A stretch of DNA of 13,904 bases, taken from positions 7,628 through 21,531 of the forward strand of contig NZDU01000014.1 in assembly GCA_002688875.1 (NCBI GenBank). Reading direction: 5' to 3'. This DNA is from Candidatus Pacearchaeota archaeon (GTDB lineage Archaea; Nanobdellota; Nanobdellia; Pacearchaeales; GW2011-AR1). The notes beneath the pieces were generated by a model. It worked only from the letters and a program-made list of their open reading frames with translations, did no database searches and was not told the DNA's origin. The stretch's first letter is position 1, and every line of letters starts with the position of its first letter. A program made the position numbers and the translations under genes. Below are positions 1-6,414 of this stretch, piece after piece.

Positions 1-549
1 TGCGCAGTTTTCGGCGGAGTAAGAGACTACATCTGGTTCCCCTGGGGCATTCCTGGAAAAGAAGGATTTTATGGAACCTCAATCAGACAAGAACTCCTTA
101 AACCCGAAGAATATCAAGAACTAAGAGACAGAATAGACATATATTTCTGTTTACAAAGGCAAAGTGCCGACGTAAATAAAATCTGGATGGATCAACTAAA
201 AACCGAAAACGGCATGAAACTCCACGAAAGAAAACTAAACCTAGCTTACCAATTTAGAGAAGCAATTAGAACAAAACAATGGGAAAATATCCTAGAACCA
301 ATTAACCAATATAGAGACATAAGAACTCAACTCTGTTTACAATACATGAGTGATGAGGCCTTAGAAATGTACCTCCTCTCAAAAAAACACAACGCAGTAT
401 GCTTTCCCTTAGGCGGGGGCGGAGGATCTGTAATGGTCTTCTCACCAAACCCAGAAAACCTCAAAGCATTTAGAAAAGATTTAAACGAAAAGTTCATGTA
501 CATAGACTACAATATAATTCCAGAAGGACACAAGTTCGAAAACATCTAA
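1..549 (+). CDS. GHMP-family sugar kinase, C-terminal part (5' end outside window)
   Basis: The frame is open from base 1 to the TAA at 547-549, giving 182 residues of a protein whose start lies upstream; the first in-window ATG (187) is internal. The tail contains the glycine-rich GHMP motif 3 (CFPLGGGGGSVMVFSP, about 50 residues from the C-terminus), equivalent to the GAGGGG segment that closes the active site in heptose 7-phosphate, galactose and mevalonate-type kinases. The N-terminal ATP loop lies outside the window. It would phosphorylate a small sugar (phosphate) using ATP in the cytoplasm. A second GHMP kinase resembling HddA lies 1 kb downstream, so this may be a paralogous heptose or related sugar kinase of the same glycan pathway. 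The family call rests mainly on one motif and on context; the substrate is not determined. Confidence 0.7.
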   Translation, partial: CAVFGGVRDYIWFPWGIPGKEGFYGTSIRQELLKPEEYQELRDRIDIYFCLQRQSADVNKIWMDQLKTENGMKLHERKLNLAYQFREAIRTKQWENILEPINQYRDIRTQLCLQYMSDEALEMYLLSKKHNAVCFPLGGGGGSVMVFSPNPENLKAFRKDLNEKFMYIDYNIIPEGHKFENI

Positions 550-550
550 T

Positions 551-618
551 ACGGAAAATGTTGTAAACCCCTGTCTTTAGACAGGGGACATCGCTGAAAG
601 CGATGTCAAATTTTCCGT
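551..618. ncRNA. Three-way-junction structured element (nested perfect stems)
   Basis: A closing stem pairs 551-559 (ACGGAAAAT) with 610-618 (ATTTTCCGT), extended by 561-563 with 607-609. Inside are two adjacent hairpins: 568-575 with 580-587 (CCCCTGTC / GACAGGGG, loop TTTA) and 588-595 with 599-606 (ACATCGCT / AGCGATGT, loop GAA). All pairing is perfect except one bulged G560. It lies just after the stop of the upstream kinase, before a convergent gene. The CTTTAG hairpin top resembles, from memory, 3' hairpins of IS200/IS605 right ends and TnpB guide RNAs, but no tnpA or tnpB is present. It may be a small RNA, a transposon-end relic or a 3' UTR processing signal. The structure is certain; the identity is not. 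Confidence 0.6.
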
Positions 619-628
619 CTCCTAAAAA

Positions 629-682
629 CAAGGGCCTGTAACAAACCTCGACCTAAAGGTCGAGGTGGCCCATTGTTTTTTT
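629..682 (+). terminator. Bulged two-tier hairpin followed by T tract; terminator-like
   Basis: The outer stem pairs 629-636 (CAAGGGCC) with 667-675 (GGCCCATTG), with a single bulged A672. An inner hairpin pairs 646-653 (CCTCGACC) with 658-665 (GGTCGAGG) around loop TAAA. Seven T residues follow (676-682). On the + strand this has the form of an intrinsic terminator for the upstream kinase; archaea terminate mainly on T tracts, so the T run may be the active part. Read on the minus strand, the inner loop becomes CTTTAG, matching the loop of the hairpin at 568-587. It could therefore equally be the second, inverted end of a small mobile or repeat element. Confidence 0.55.
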
Positions 683-708
683 GATAAAATAAGTAACACT
701 ATCTACCC

Positions 709-1428
709 TCAATCCAACTTTTCAACATCACTCTCTTCCAAAACATTCTTCACAGCAGACAACTCAGATTCTCTAAGAAAATTAAGCAAGTCCAAACTAA
801 CTTCCCTAAAATCATCAATTACATGATCTACTTCAGCTTCGAGTAACTCCTCTTTAGGATATGTAGTAGTTATCCCAATAACTTTCATCCCAGCAGCTTT
901 AGCAGATCTTATCCCTGGAATAGAATCCTCAAACACAACACAATCAGATGGACTGCAATTCATCTTTTCAGCCGTTTTCAAATACACTTCCGGATGAGGC
1001 TTCCCATTCTCCACCTCGGAATCATCGGTTATTATTGGAAAAAAATGCTTAGTATCAGTTTTCCTTAAAACAAATTCAACATTTTCAGGAGGAGAAGCCG
1101 TTGAAATTCCTATCTCTATCTCGTTCTCCTTAAGCACCCCAAGAAACTCAACCAAGCCCTCAGTAGGTTTAATAAAATCATTATAAATCTCTCTATACAT
1201 TTCCTCTTTAATTCTACTATGTCCCTCAATCTCTCTTTCAGTCAAATTATCTCCAAAAAGCCTCTTTAAATTATCCTTATTCACTCCATGAGTCTGCTTA
1301 TCAATTTCCTCATCAGAAAGATGATCAACCCCATTTTTCCTACAAAAATCCCTCCAAGCCCTTATATGAAACGGCCTACTATCTACAATGACCCCTTCCA
1401 TATCAAAAATAATTACCAATTTTTTCAT
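709..1428 (-). CDS. HAD-superfamily phosphatase/phosphoglucomutase-like hydrolase
   Basis: 239 residues, the usual length of class I HADs of the beta-phosphoglucomutase/phosphatase group. Motif I is FDMEGVIVDS with nucleophile Asp9, but the position normally held by the second Asp (acid/base) is Glu11. Motif II is Ser109/Thr110 (IGISTAS), motif III Lys143 (NGKPHP) and motif IV Glu167-Asp168 (VVFEDSIPGI). The helical cap lies at about residues 17-85. It would dephosphorylate or isomerise a small phosphorylated metabolite in the cytoplasm. In this locus it is a candidate for the missing heptose-1,7-bisphosphate 7-phosphatase, although true GmhB belongs to a different HAD subgroup. The ATG at 1428 sits about 28 bases from a TATA box at 1452-1459, which supports this start. 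The gene is convergent with the upstream kinase and divergent from the hddA-like gene. Confidence 0.85.
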   Translation of the reverse strand: MKKLVIIFDMEGVIVDSRPFHIRAWRDFCRKNGVDHLSDEEIDKQTHGVNKDNLKRLFGDNLTEREIEGHSRIKEEMYREIYNDFIKPTEGLVEFLGVLKENEIEIGISTASPPENVEFVLRKTDTKHFFPIITDDSEVENGKPHPEVYLKTAEKMNCSPSDCVVFEDSIPGIRSAKAAGMKVIGITTTYPKEELLEAEVDHVIDDFREVSLDLLNFLRESELSAVKNVLEESDVEKLD

Positions 1429-1449
1429 AAAACTAAATTAGGATTTTTC

Positions 1450-1463
1450 TTTTATAAATATAT
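1450..1463 (-). promoter_or_regulatory. TATA box of the HAD gene
   Basis: On the minus strand this reads ATATATTTATAAAA, an archaeal TATA element centred about 28 bases before the ATG at 1428, implying a leaderless or very short-leader mRNA. A 9-bp inverted repeat (AATTAGGAT at 1436-1444, ATCCTAATT at 1479-1487) brackets it and could be an operator; that part is speculative. Confidence 0.6.
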
Positions 1464-1490
1464 GGGGTAATCAACAAACATCCTAATTAT

Positions 1491-1510
1491 CTATCTAAAT
1501 CTTTAAAAAA
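1491..1510 (+). promoter_or_regulatory. Promoter upstream of the hddA-like gene, shared with gmhA
   Basis: CTATCTAAATCTTTAAAAAA is identical to 6375-6394 before gmhA, and the next 20 bases are also similar. By alignment with gmhA, where the ATG falls at the expected start point, transcription here would begin near 1531, leaving a leader of about 45 bases before the ATG at 1576. A weaker alternative TATA (GAATAAAA, 1544-1551) would give a leaderless transcript instead. Confidence 0.6.
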
Positions 1511-1575
1511 TGATTATTATTCCTCTCATCAATTAACCGAAAAGAATAAAACGACCTTTCCACTTTAAAATTCAA

Positions 1576-2634
1576 ATGGCAACATATAAAAAAATAATTA
1601 GAGCAAGAGCACCTTTAAGGATTACCTTCGGTGGAGGCAGCACAGATCATTCACCGTATGATGAACAATTCGGAGGAGTATGTGTCAACGCAACCATAAG
1701 TAAATATGTCTACGCTACATTAAAAACAAGAAACGACGATTTAATAAATATAAGGTCAGACATAATTAACAAAGATGATGGATTCAACACCCATGAAGAA
1801 AATCTAAATTCTATTAAGGATATAAAACTAAATAGTAGTGTTCTTGATTTAATCAAAGCAACCATTCTAGAAATGAACCCTCAGTTTGGATTTGATTTAT
1901 ATGTTAGAAGTGATGTCCCGCTTCATTCAGGGTTGGGAGCAAGTACTGCACTTGGCGCATCAATAATCGGGATATTCAATCACCTAAGAGAAAATAACAA
2001 ACTAGACAAAAATAAAATAGCCGAAACTATCCATTTTATTGAGAACAAAAAAATCAACAATCTATTAGGTAGGCAAGATCCTTACGCGGCGGTTTTTGGA
2101 GGATTAAATATAATAAAATGCGATGGTGGGAACAATGTTACAATTAACAAAATAAATATTCCAGAGAGACATTTATTGGATCTAGAAAAGAATTTAATAA
2201 TAGTAAACCAAAGAGCCAGAGCAAAAGCCTCCGGAAAAGAATACGAAAGAATGCACTCAAATAATGTTTTCAATGATGAAGATAAACTAAAGCTGTTACA
2301 TGGTTCAAAACAAAATGCATTATCAATGGCCAAGAGTTTACAAAATACAGACCTAAGAAGATTTGGTGAACTAATCGGAGAGGTATGGGAAAAAAAGAAA
2401 AAATACAACCCCCTATCCACAGACAATAATATCAACAACTTATTAAATGAAGCCGCAAAAAATGGAGCCATAGGCTCAAAGCTAATGGGAGGTGGGGGAG
2501 GCGGTCATCTACTTATTTATTGCACTCCCGACACCGAACTAAAAATAAAAAGCGTCTTAAACAAAATTGGAGCAGAGTCCTTAGATTTCTCTTTCGATCA
2601 TGAAGGACTTAAGGTCTGGGAAGCTGACGAGTAA
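1576..2634 (+). CDS. hddA: D-glycero-D-manno-heptose 7-phosphate kinase-like GHMP kinase
   Basis: 352 residues, full length for HddA-type GHMP kinases, which use ATP to make D-glycero-alpha-D-manno-heptose 1,7-bisphosphate from heptose 7-phosphate. Visible features: the N-terminal substrate motif RAPLRITFGGGSTD (residues 11-24, the RIDFAGGGTD type of this family); the ATP loop PLHSGLGASTALG (115-127); GRQDPYAAVFGG (165-176) with the likely catalytic Asp168; and glycine-rich motif 3 GSKLMGGGGGG (300-310). No in-frame ATG lies upstream before a stop at 1534-1536, so the start is secure. It is convergent with queC, with only 8 bases between the stop codons. With gmhA and the rfaE-like genes it points to nucleotide-heptose synthesis. 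A kinase for another sugar remains possible because GHMP paralogues are common. Confidence 0.8.
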   Translation: MATYKKIIRARAPLRITFGGGSTDHSPYDEQFGGVCVNATISKYVYATLKTRNDDLINIRSDIINKDDGFNTHEENLNSIKDIKLNSSVLDLIKATILEMNPQFGFDLYVRSDVPLHSGLGASTALGASIIGIFNHLRENNKLDKNKIAETIHFIENKKINNLLGRQDPYAAVFGGLNIIKCDGGNNVTINKINIPERHLLDLEKNLIIVNQRARAKASGKEYERMHSNNVFNDEDKLKLLHGSKQNALSMAKSLQNTDLRRFGELIGEVWEKKKKYNPLSTDNNINNLLNEAAKNGAIGSKLMGGGGGGHLLIYCTPDTELKIKSVLNKIGAESLDFSFDHEGLKVWEADE

Positions 2635-2642
2635 TCAATATC

Positions 2643-3356
2643 TCAAGCAACCCTAAAATCCTCCATCTTCTTATTATATTTACTAGGATCCTTAACATTA
2701 GCCCAATAAAAAGCCTCTTGCCTAAACCTACAAGCCAAACAGACTCCACAATGTACTTTGTTTCCTGCATAACAACTAAATGTATCTCTAAAATCAACCC
2801 CCAATTTTCCCCCAATATCCACCACATCCTCTTTTTGTTTATTTATCAGTGGAGCAATAACCTTGCCTTTTAATTTATTTAATTTCATCAGCTTATTCAT
2901 TTCATCAACAAACTCGACCGTCGTATCAGGATAGCTCTCAACACCTTCATTACAAAAACCTACAAAAATATCAAATACTTCCTTATCTATCAAATACTTA
3001 GACTCAGATAAAGCGATAGAATAATTGATAAATATAGCATTCCTCGAAGGAACATAATATTTATCTGATTCCCCCTTAGATATTTTAAGATCTTTTATTT
3101 TTACCTCATCAATCTTCTTATTTCCTGTAATTAAAGACTTAGAAATTTCTCTTAACCATTTAAGTTTAATCTCCATAAATTCTCCATTAAGCAATCTAGC
3201 ACAATTCTTTACACATTTTCTTTCTTCATTCAAGGTTCTCTGACCATAATCAAAAAACAAAAATATAAACTTACCATATTTTAGTTTTTTCTTAACATAA
3301 TGGGAAACAACCACACTATCCAATCCTCCAGAGCAGAGCACTATAGCATTTTTCAT
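2643..3356 (-). CDS. queC: 7-cyano-7-deazaguanine synthase (QueC)
   Basis: 237 residues, normal for QueC, which converts 7-carboxy-7-deazaguanine and ammonia with ATP to preQ0. In archaea preQ0 is the precursor of archaeosine in tRNA, and in some organisms of 7-deazaguanine DNA modifications. Visible: the PP-loop SGGLDS (residues 9-14) in LCSGGLDSVV; YGQR (37-40); the YVPSRNAIF block (101-109); YPDTTVEFV (142-150); and the zinc-site cysteines Cys195, Cys203, Cys206 and Cys209 in the CX7CGVCXXC pattern. No other deazapurine genes are in the window, so it looks like an isolated housekeeping gene inside the glycan locus. Its ATG lies 25 bases from the centre of a palindromic TATA box shared with the divergent small gene at 3407. 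Confidence 0.93.
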   Translation of the reverse strand: MKNAIVLCSGGLDSVVVSHYVKKKLKYGKFIFLFFDYGQRTLNEERKCVKNCARLLNGEFMEIKLKWLREISKSLITGNKKIDEVKIKDLKISKGESDKYYVPSRNAIFINYSIALSESKYLIDKEVFDIFVGFCNEGVESYPDTTVEFVDEMNKLMKLNKLKGKVIAPLINKQKEDVVDIGGKLGVDFRDTFSCYAGNKVHCGVCLACRFRQEAFYWANVKDPSKYNKKMEDFRVA

Positions 3357-3372
3357 AGTTTTTCCATTCCAA

Positions 3373-3389
3373 CAAACTTTATAAGTTTG
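3373..3389. promoter_or_regulatory. Palindromic TATA box serving two divergent genes
   Basis: CAAACTT (3373-3379) and AAGTTTG (3383-3389) are perfect inverted arms around TAT. The element reads as a TATA box (CTTTATAAG / CTTATAAAG) on both strands. Its centre, 3381, is 25 bases from the queC ATG (3356) and 26 bases from the ATG at 3407, the spacing of leaderless archaeal transcripts in both directions. Confidence 0.65.
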
Positions 3390-3406
3390 ATTCTTTGATA
3401 ATTAAT

Positions 3407-3622
3407 ATGAAAAAGAAGGCAATTGAGATCAAGGAAGGTGATAGAGTAAATATCGCAGGAAAATTATTCAACATTAAAGAAATAGAAGTATCCGATACAA
3501 TAACCAAAGGAAAAAGTGGTGCTAATGGCAAAAGAAAAGTTAGATTGGTAGCCGTTGATAAAGATAACCAGAAAATAATAATAATCAGGCCTGAAGATTA
3601 TCCTATTGAATGCCCAGAATAA
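3407..3622 (+). CDS. Small basic SH3/KOW-like protein, weak likeness to aIF5A N-domain
   Basis: 71 residues from ATG 3407, chosen over an in-frame TTG at 3395 because the ATG lies 26 bases from the TATA centre, fitting a leaderless transcript. The sequence is one predicted beta-barrel module: IKEGDRVNIAGKLFNIKEIEVSD, a basic glycine-rich loop (TKGKSGANGKRK, residues 33-44), then VRLVAVDKDNQ and a closing IIIRPEDYPIE. The order of GD-V-I-G, IxExEVS, Gly/Lys loop and RLVAVD resembles the N-terminal SH3-like domain of archaeal/eukaryal IF5A, where the loop carries hypusine. The C-terminal OB domain is missing, and the loop does not align cleanly enough to name a modified lysine. It may be a stand-alone nucleic-acid- or ribosome-binding protein. 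It probably starts a unit with the GT2 gene 15 bases downstream. Confidence 0.7.
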   Translation: MKKKAIEIKEGDRVNIAGKLFNIKEIEVSDTITKGKSGANGKRKVRLVAVDKDNQKIIIIRPEDYPIECPE

Positions 3623-3637
3623 AATAAATCTTTTAAA

Positions 3638-4540
3638 ATGATAGATATAATCATTACCTCGTACAATGAACCAAAGTCAACACTAAGGGCAGTTCAAACT
3701 TTTTTAGATCAAGAAATAAATGAGGATTTCAGGATAATAGTCTGCGATCCATTTCCAGAGGTTAAAGAATTTCTAAAAAAAAATATTAACGATAAAAGAG
3801 TTGGATTTTTTCTAGATCCCGGCGAGGGAAAATCATATGCATTAAATCTTTTACTTGAGAAACTACCTGGAAATAAGGAGGATATAATAGTCATGACTGA
3901 CGGAGATATTCACGTCTCAGAAAATTCACTAAAGGAAATAATAAATGCCTTTAAAGATCCAGAAATAGGATGTATAACTGGAAGGCCAATATCAATAGAT
4001 AATAGAAAAGAAAAATACGGCTATTGGTCTCATGTAGTTTTTTCAGGTATTGATAAGGTAAGAAAAAAACTCTCAAACAACCAATCCTTTTTCGAATGCT
4101 CGGGATATTTATTTGCTATAAGAAAATCCATAATATACGATTTTCCTTTGGATGCCTCCGAAGATTCAGTTATCCCCTATTTATTTTGGAAAAAAGGATA
4201 CAAAATAAAATATGTATCTGAGATAGAAATGTATATTAAAAATCCTACCAACTGGGAAGATTGGCAAAACCAAAAAATAAGAAACATAAAAGGACATGAA
4301 AACCTAACAAAATTATTCCCAGAAATGCCCCGTACAAAATCCTTCTGGAATGAAATAAAACATGGATTCTTTCACACATTATTTTTCCCAAGAAATCTAA
4401 ATGAATTATATTGGACTTTCCAATTATTACACGCCCGTCTATCCATCTACAAAAAAGCCTTTCAAGACCTTAGGAAAGACGAAGTTTATTATGATGGTTG
4501 GAGAGAGGTAGAAACAGAATCAACAAGGACATTGGATTAA
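3638..4540 (+). CDS. Family 2 glycosyltransferase (GT-A fold)
   Basis: 300 residues. Begins IDIIITSYNEP (residues 2-12), the nucleotide-sugar-binding start of GT2 enzymes, followed by GEGKSYALNLLLEKL (62-76), the metal-binding TDGD (Asp88, Asp90), SGYLFAIRK (155-163), the acceptor-side ED pair in DASEDSVIP (Glu175-Asp176) and a Q-X2-R-X3-G segment (212-219) that resembles the QXXRW region of processive GT2 proteins. No clear transmembrane span is visible, so it is probably cytoplasmic or peripheral. It likely adds a sugar to the surface glycan built by this locus; donor and acceptor are not determined. It follows the small KOW-like gene by 15 bases and ends in a TTAA that it shares with the convergent gene. 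Confidence 0.87.
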   Translation: MIDIIITSYNEPKSTLRAVQTFLDQEINEDFRIIVCDPFPEVKEFLKKNINDKRVGFFLDPGEGKSYALNLLLEKLPGNKEDIIVMTDGDIHVSENSLKEIINAFKDPEIGCITGRPISIDNRKEKYGYWSHVVFSGIDKVRKKLSNNQSFFECSGYLFAIRKSIIYDFPLDASEDSVIPYLFWKKGYKIKYVSEIEMYIKNPTNWEDWQNQKIRNIKGHENLTKLFPEMPRTKSFWNEIKHGFFHTLFFPRNLNELYWTFQLLHARLSIYKKAFQDLRKDEVYYDGWREVETESTRTLD

Positions 4541-4950
4541 CTTTTAGCTTTAAAATTATTCAACCATCCCTTCAACTTCTCAACACTATCTACAATTTCC
4601 ATACTCCCAACCAAAATAGCACTCAAATACTCCAAAGCCTCTTCTACAGATTCATCAGTCTTTATCCCAACACACTTAATACCTTTAGCATAAGCATATC
4701 CCAATTCCCAAGCAGTCCCAGCTCCAACATGCAACCCATCTAAAACACCAATAACAATATCCACATCCCTAAATCCTTCCAAAATATCTCCTTTAAAAAT
4801 CTTATTAACATCACCAACATCCTTAGCCAACCCCACATCCCTATGTGGCAAAAATGTATCAAATCCCGAATCCTCACATAACCGAGCAACTTCCTCCAAG
4901 AATTCTCTCTCACTATCATTCCTTAACTTCCCAGCTATATAGATTTTCAT
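4537..4950 (-). CDS. Nucleoside 2-deoxyribosyltransferase-like protein
   Basis: 137 residues, typical of the small NDT/Rcl (DNPH1)-like family, which cleaves or transfers the N-glycosidic bond of (deoxy)nucleosides or nucleotides. Visible: MKIYIAGKL (residues 1-9) at the first strand; GFDTFLPHRD (29-38); DVDIVIGVLDG (62-72); and the signature GAGTAWELGYAYAKG (76-90) with the probable catalytic Glu82. It is cytoplasmic and likely acts in nucleotide salvage or clean-up; many archaea encode such proteins without a known substrate. The stop interlocks with the GT2 stop on the other strand. Its plus-strand DNA is strongly C-rich, unlike the neighbouring GT2 and GT9 genes, which suggests a different history from them. 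Confidence 0.85.
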   Translation of the reverse strand: MKIYIAGKLRNDSEREFLEEVARLCEDSGFDTFLPHRDVGLAKDVGDVNKIFKGDILEGFRDVDIVIGVLDGLHVGAGTAWELGYAYAKGIKCVGIKTDESVEEALEYLSAILVGSMEIVDSVEKLKGWLNNFKAKS

Positions 4951-4960
4951 ACTAACAAAA

Positions 4961-4983
4961 CTTATTAATCATCTTTTTTAAGG
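4961..4983. promoter_or_regulatory. Two adjacent TATA boxes in a 39-base divergent spacer
   Basis: On the + strand CTTATTAAT (4961-4969) lies about 25 bases before the ATG at 4990. On the minus strand TTAAAAAAG (4973-4981) lies about 27 bases before the ATG at 4950. Both genes would be leaderless, and the two boxes are so close that TBP binding may be mutually exclusive. Confidence 0.5.
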
Positions 4984-4989
4984 TTTAGT

Positions 4990-6363
4990 ATGAAAATAGG
5001 GATAATCCAACTAGGGGCAAAAGGCGACGTCGTTCGTACCCTTCCTATACTAATTGGAATTAGAGAAAAATATCCAGATTCAGAAATAACTTGGATAACT
5101 AAAAATGAATGTGAGGAGATAATAAAAACGAGCCCTTATGTAAAAAAAACAATTACCTTGCCCGTAGAATCTTCCGAACAATCAGAATCATTCGACCTCT
5201 TATTAAATTTAGACATAGAAGATGAAGCAACAGAACTCGCAAAAAATCTTAATTCAGAAAAAAAACTCGGATTTTATAAAGAAGATGATTTTGTTCAGGC
5301 ATTCAATTTAGGTGCAGAATATTATCTCAATACCCTATTTGACGATGAGACTAAAAAAAATAATAGAAAATCATATCAAGAAATGATGTTTGAAGCAGCA
5401 GAACTAATTTACAAAAATCAACATCATCCAATAGTTCTCACAGAACAAGAAAAAGAATACGCAAAAGATTTCATGGAAATTAACAATATTGATGGGAATG
5501 TTATAGGGATTCATCTCGGCGCTTCATCAAGATGGCCCTCAAAAGTATGGCATGAAAATAATCTCATAGAGTTTATAGAAAAAGCAAGTGAAAAAAATTA
5601 CAAAATATTATTATTAGCAGGACCAAATGAAGAGAACTACTTAGAAAAAATTAAGAATATTCTAGAAAATAAAAACTTAAAAATATACACTAACAACCCT
5701 CTTAACACCGATAAAGAATTCTTTTCATTGATAGAATCCTGCACCAAGGTTATCTCTGGAGACTCATTTGCTCTTCATGTTGCACTAGCTTTAAACAAGC
5801 CCACCATCGGTCTATTTTTCTGCACCACTCCACACGAATTAGAATCTTACAACCTACTAAAGAAACTAACATCTCCAATAATTTACAATTTCTTTCCAGA
5901 GAAAATGGACCATTATTCGGAAGATCTAACAAAAAGTATATCTGCCCAAGAAGTCATAGATGCATTAGATAACACAAATATCACAAAAGTTGTAAATGCA
6001 ATAATAAAAAAAGATAACAAATTTCTACTTATAAAAAGAGCAGAGGGTATACACGACGGAAAATGGGCTCTTCCAGGAGGAGTTTTAGAATCTAATGAAA
6101 CAATATTCGACGGATTAAAAAGAGAATTAAATGAAGAATTGAATATCAACCTTATCAAAATCACCAGAAAAATAGCAAATTATAATTATAAAAGAGAAGA
6201 TAATAGTCTAACAAAAGGTCAATCTTATCTAGTAGAGGCAAACGTTTCAAATATTAAAAAGAACCATGAAGTGATAGAATGGGATTGGTTCTCAATAGAA
6301 GATTTGGAAACCCTAGATCATATTGAAGGTTTAGATTACGAGTTGTTAGGATCATTTAACTAG
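4990..6363 (+). CDS. GT9 heptosyltransferase-like protein fused to NUDIX hydrolase
   Basis: 457 residues in two domains. Residues 1 to about 325 form a family 9 (GT-B) glycosyltransferase: KIGIIQLGAKGDVVRTLPI (2-20) with the acceptor-side Gly-Asp typical of ADP-heptose:LPS heptosyltransferases; VIGIHLGASSRWPSKVW (171-187), the family's GASxxWP(x)K(x)W donor motif; LLLAGPNEE (207-215); and VISGDSFALHVALALNKPTIGLF (254-276). Residues about 331-457 form a NUDIX domain with box GGVLESNETIFDGLKREL and NEELNI (363-386), carrying the REL-x-EE core and lacking only the late Gly of GX5EX7REUXEEXGU (Asn instead). The GT9 part fits transfer of the heptose made by gmhA and its neighbours; the NUDIX part could hydrolyse a nucleotide sugar or nucleotide. 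The frame is uninterrupted and the ATG is 25 bases from a TATA box. Confidence 0.88.
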   Translation: MKIGIIQLGAKGDVVRTLPILIGIREKYPDSEITWITKNECEEIIKTSPYVKKTITLPVESSEQSESFDLLLNLDIEDEATELAKNLNSEKKLGFYKEDDFVQAFNLGAEYYLNTLFDDETKKNNRKSYQEMMFEAAELIYKNQHHPIVLTEQEKEYAKDFMEINNIDGNVIGIHLGASSRWPSKVWHENNLIEFIEKASEKNYKILLLAGPNEENYLEKIKNILENKNLKIYTNNPLNTDKEFFSLIESCTKVISGDSFALHVALALNKPTIGLFFCTTPHELESYNLLKKLTSPIIYNFFPEKMDHYSEDLTKSISAQEVIDALDNTNITKVVNAIIKKDNKFLLIKRAEGIHDGKWALPGGVLESNETIFDGLKRELNEELNINLIKITRKIANYNYKREDNSLTKGQSYLVEANVSNIKKNHEVIEWDWFSIEDLETLDHIEGLDYELLGSFN

Positions 6364-6374
6364 TTCTTCCATAA

Positions 6375-6394
6375 CTATCTAAATCTTTAAAAAA
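6375..6394 (+). promoter_or_regulatory. Promoter of the gmhA operon
   Basis: The TATA core CTTTAAAAA lies about 26 bases before the gmhA ATG (6415), predicting a leaderless mRNA. The 20 bases are identical to 1491-1510 before the hddA-like gene; the core AAATCTTTAAA recurs at 11390-11400. This suggests the heptose genes are transcribed under common control. Confidence 0.65.
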
Positions 6395-6414
6395 CATTTA
6401 TTATTTCTCTACAA

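Noticed and set aside
551..682. CRISPR-like repeat arrangement
   Set aside because: The palindromic segments differ in sequence and are not regularly spaced direct repeats, and no cas genes are nearby.
2082..2471. 129-codon minus-strand frame within the hddA-like gene
   Set aside because: It overlaps intact GHMP kinase motifs on the other strand and has a Phe/Ser-rich product without recognisable features.
3395..3406. TTG start for the small KOW-like protein
   Set aside because: The ATG at 3407 is at leaderless spacing from the TATA centre, while the TTG would lie only about 14 bases from it, upstream of the expected transcription start.
3627..3640. Possible promoter (AAATCTTTTAAA) just before the GT2 start
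   Set aside because: It resembles the shared TATA core but lies only a few bases before the ATG, too close to drive that start; the GT2 gene is more simply co-transcribed with the gene 15 bases upstream.
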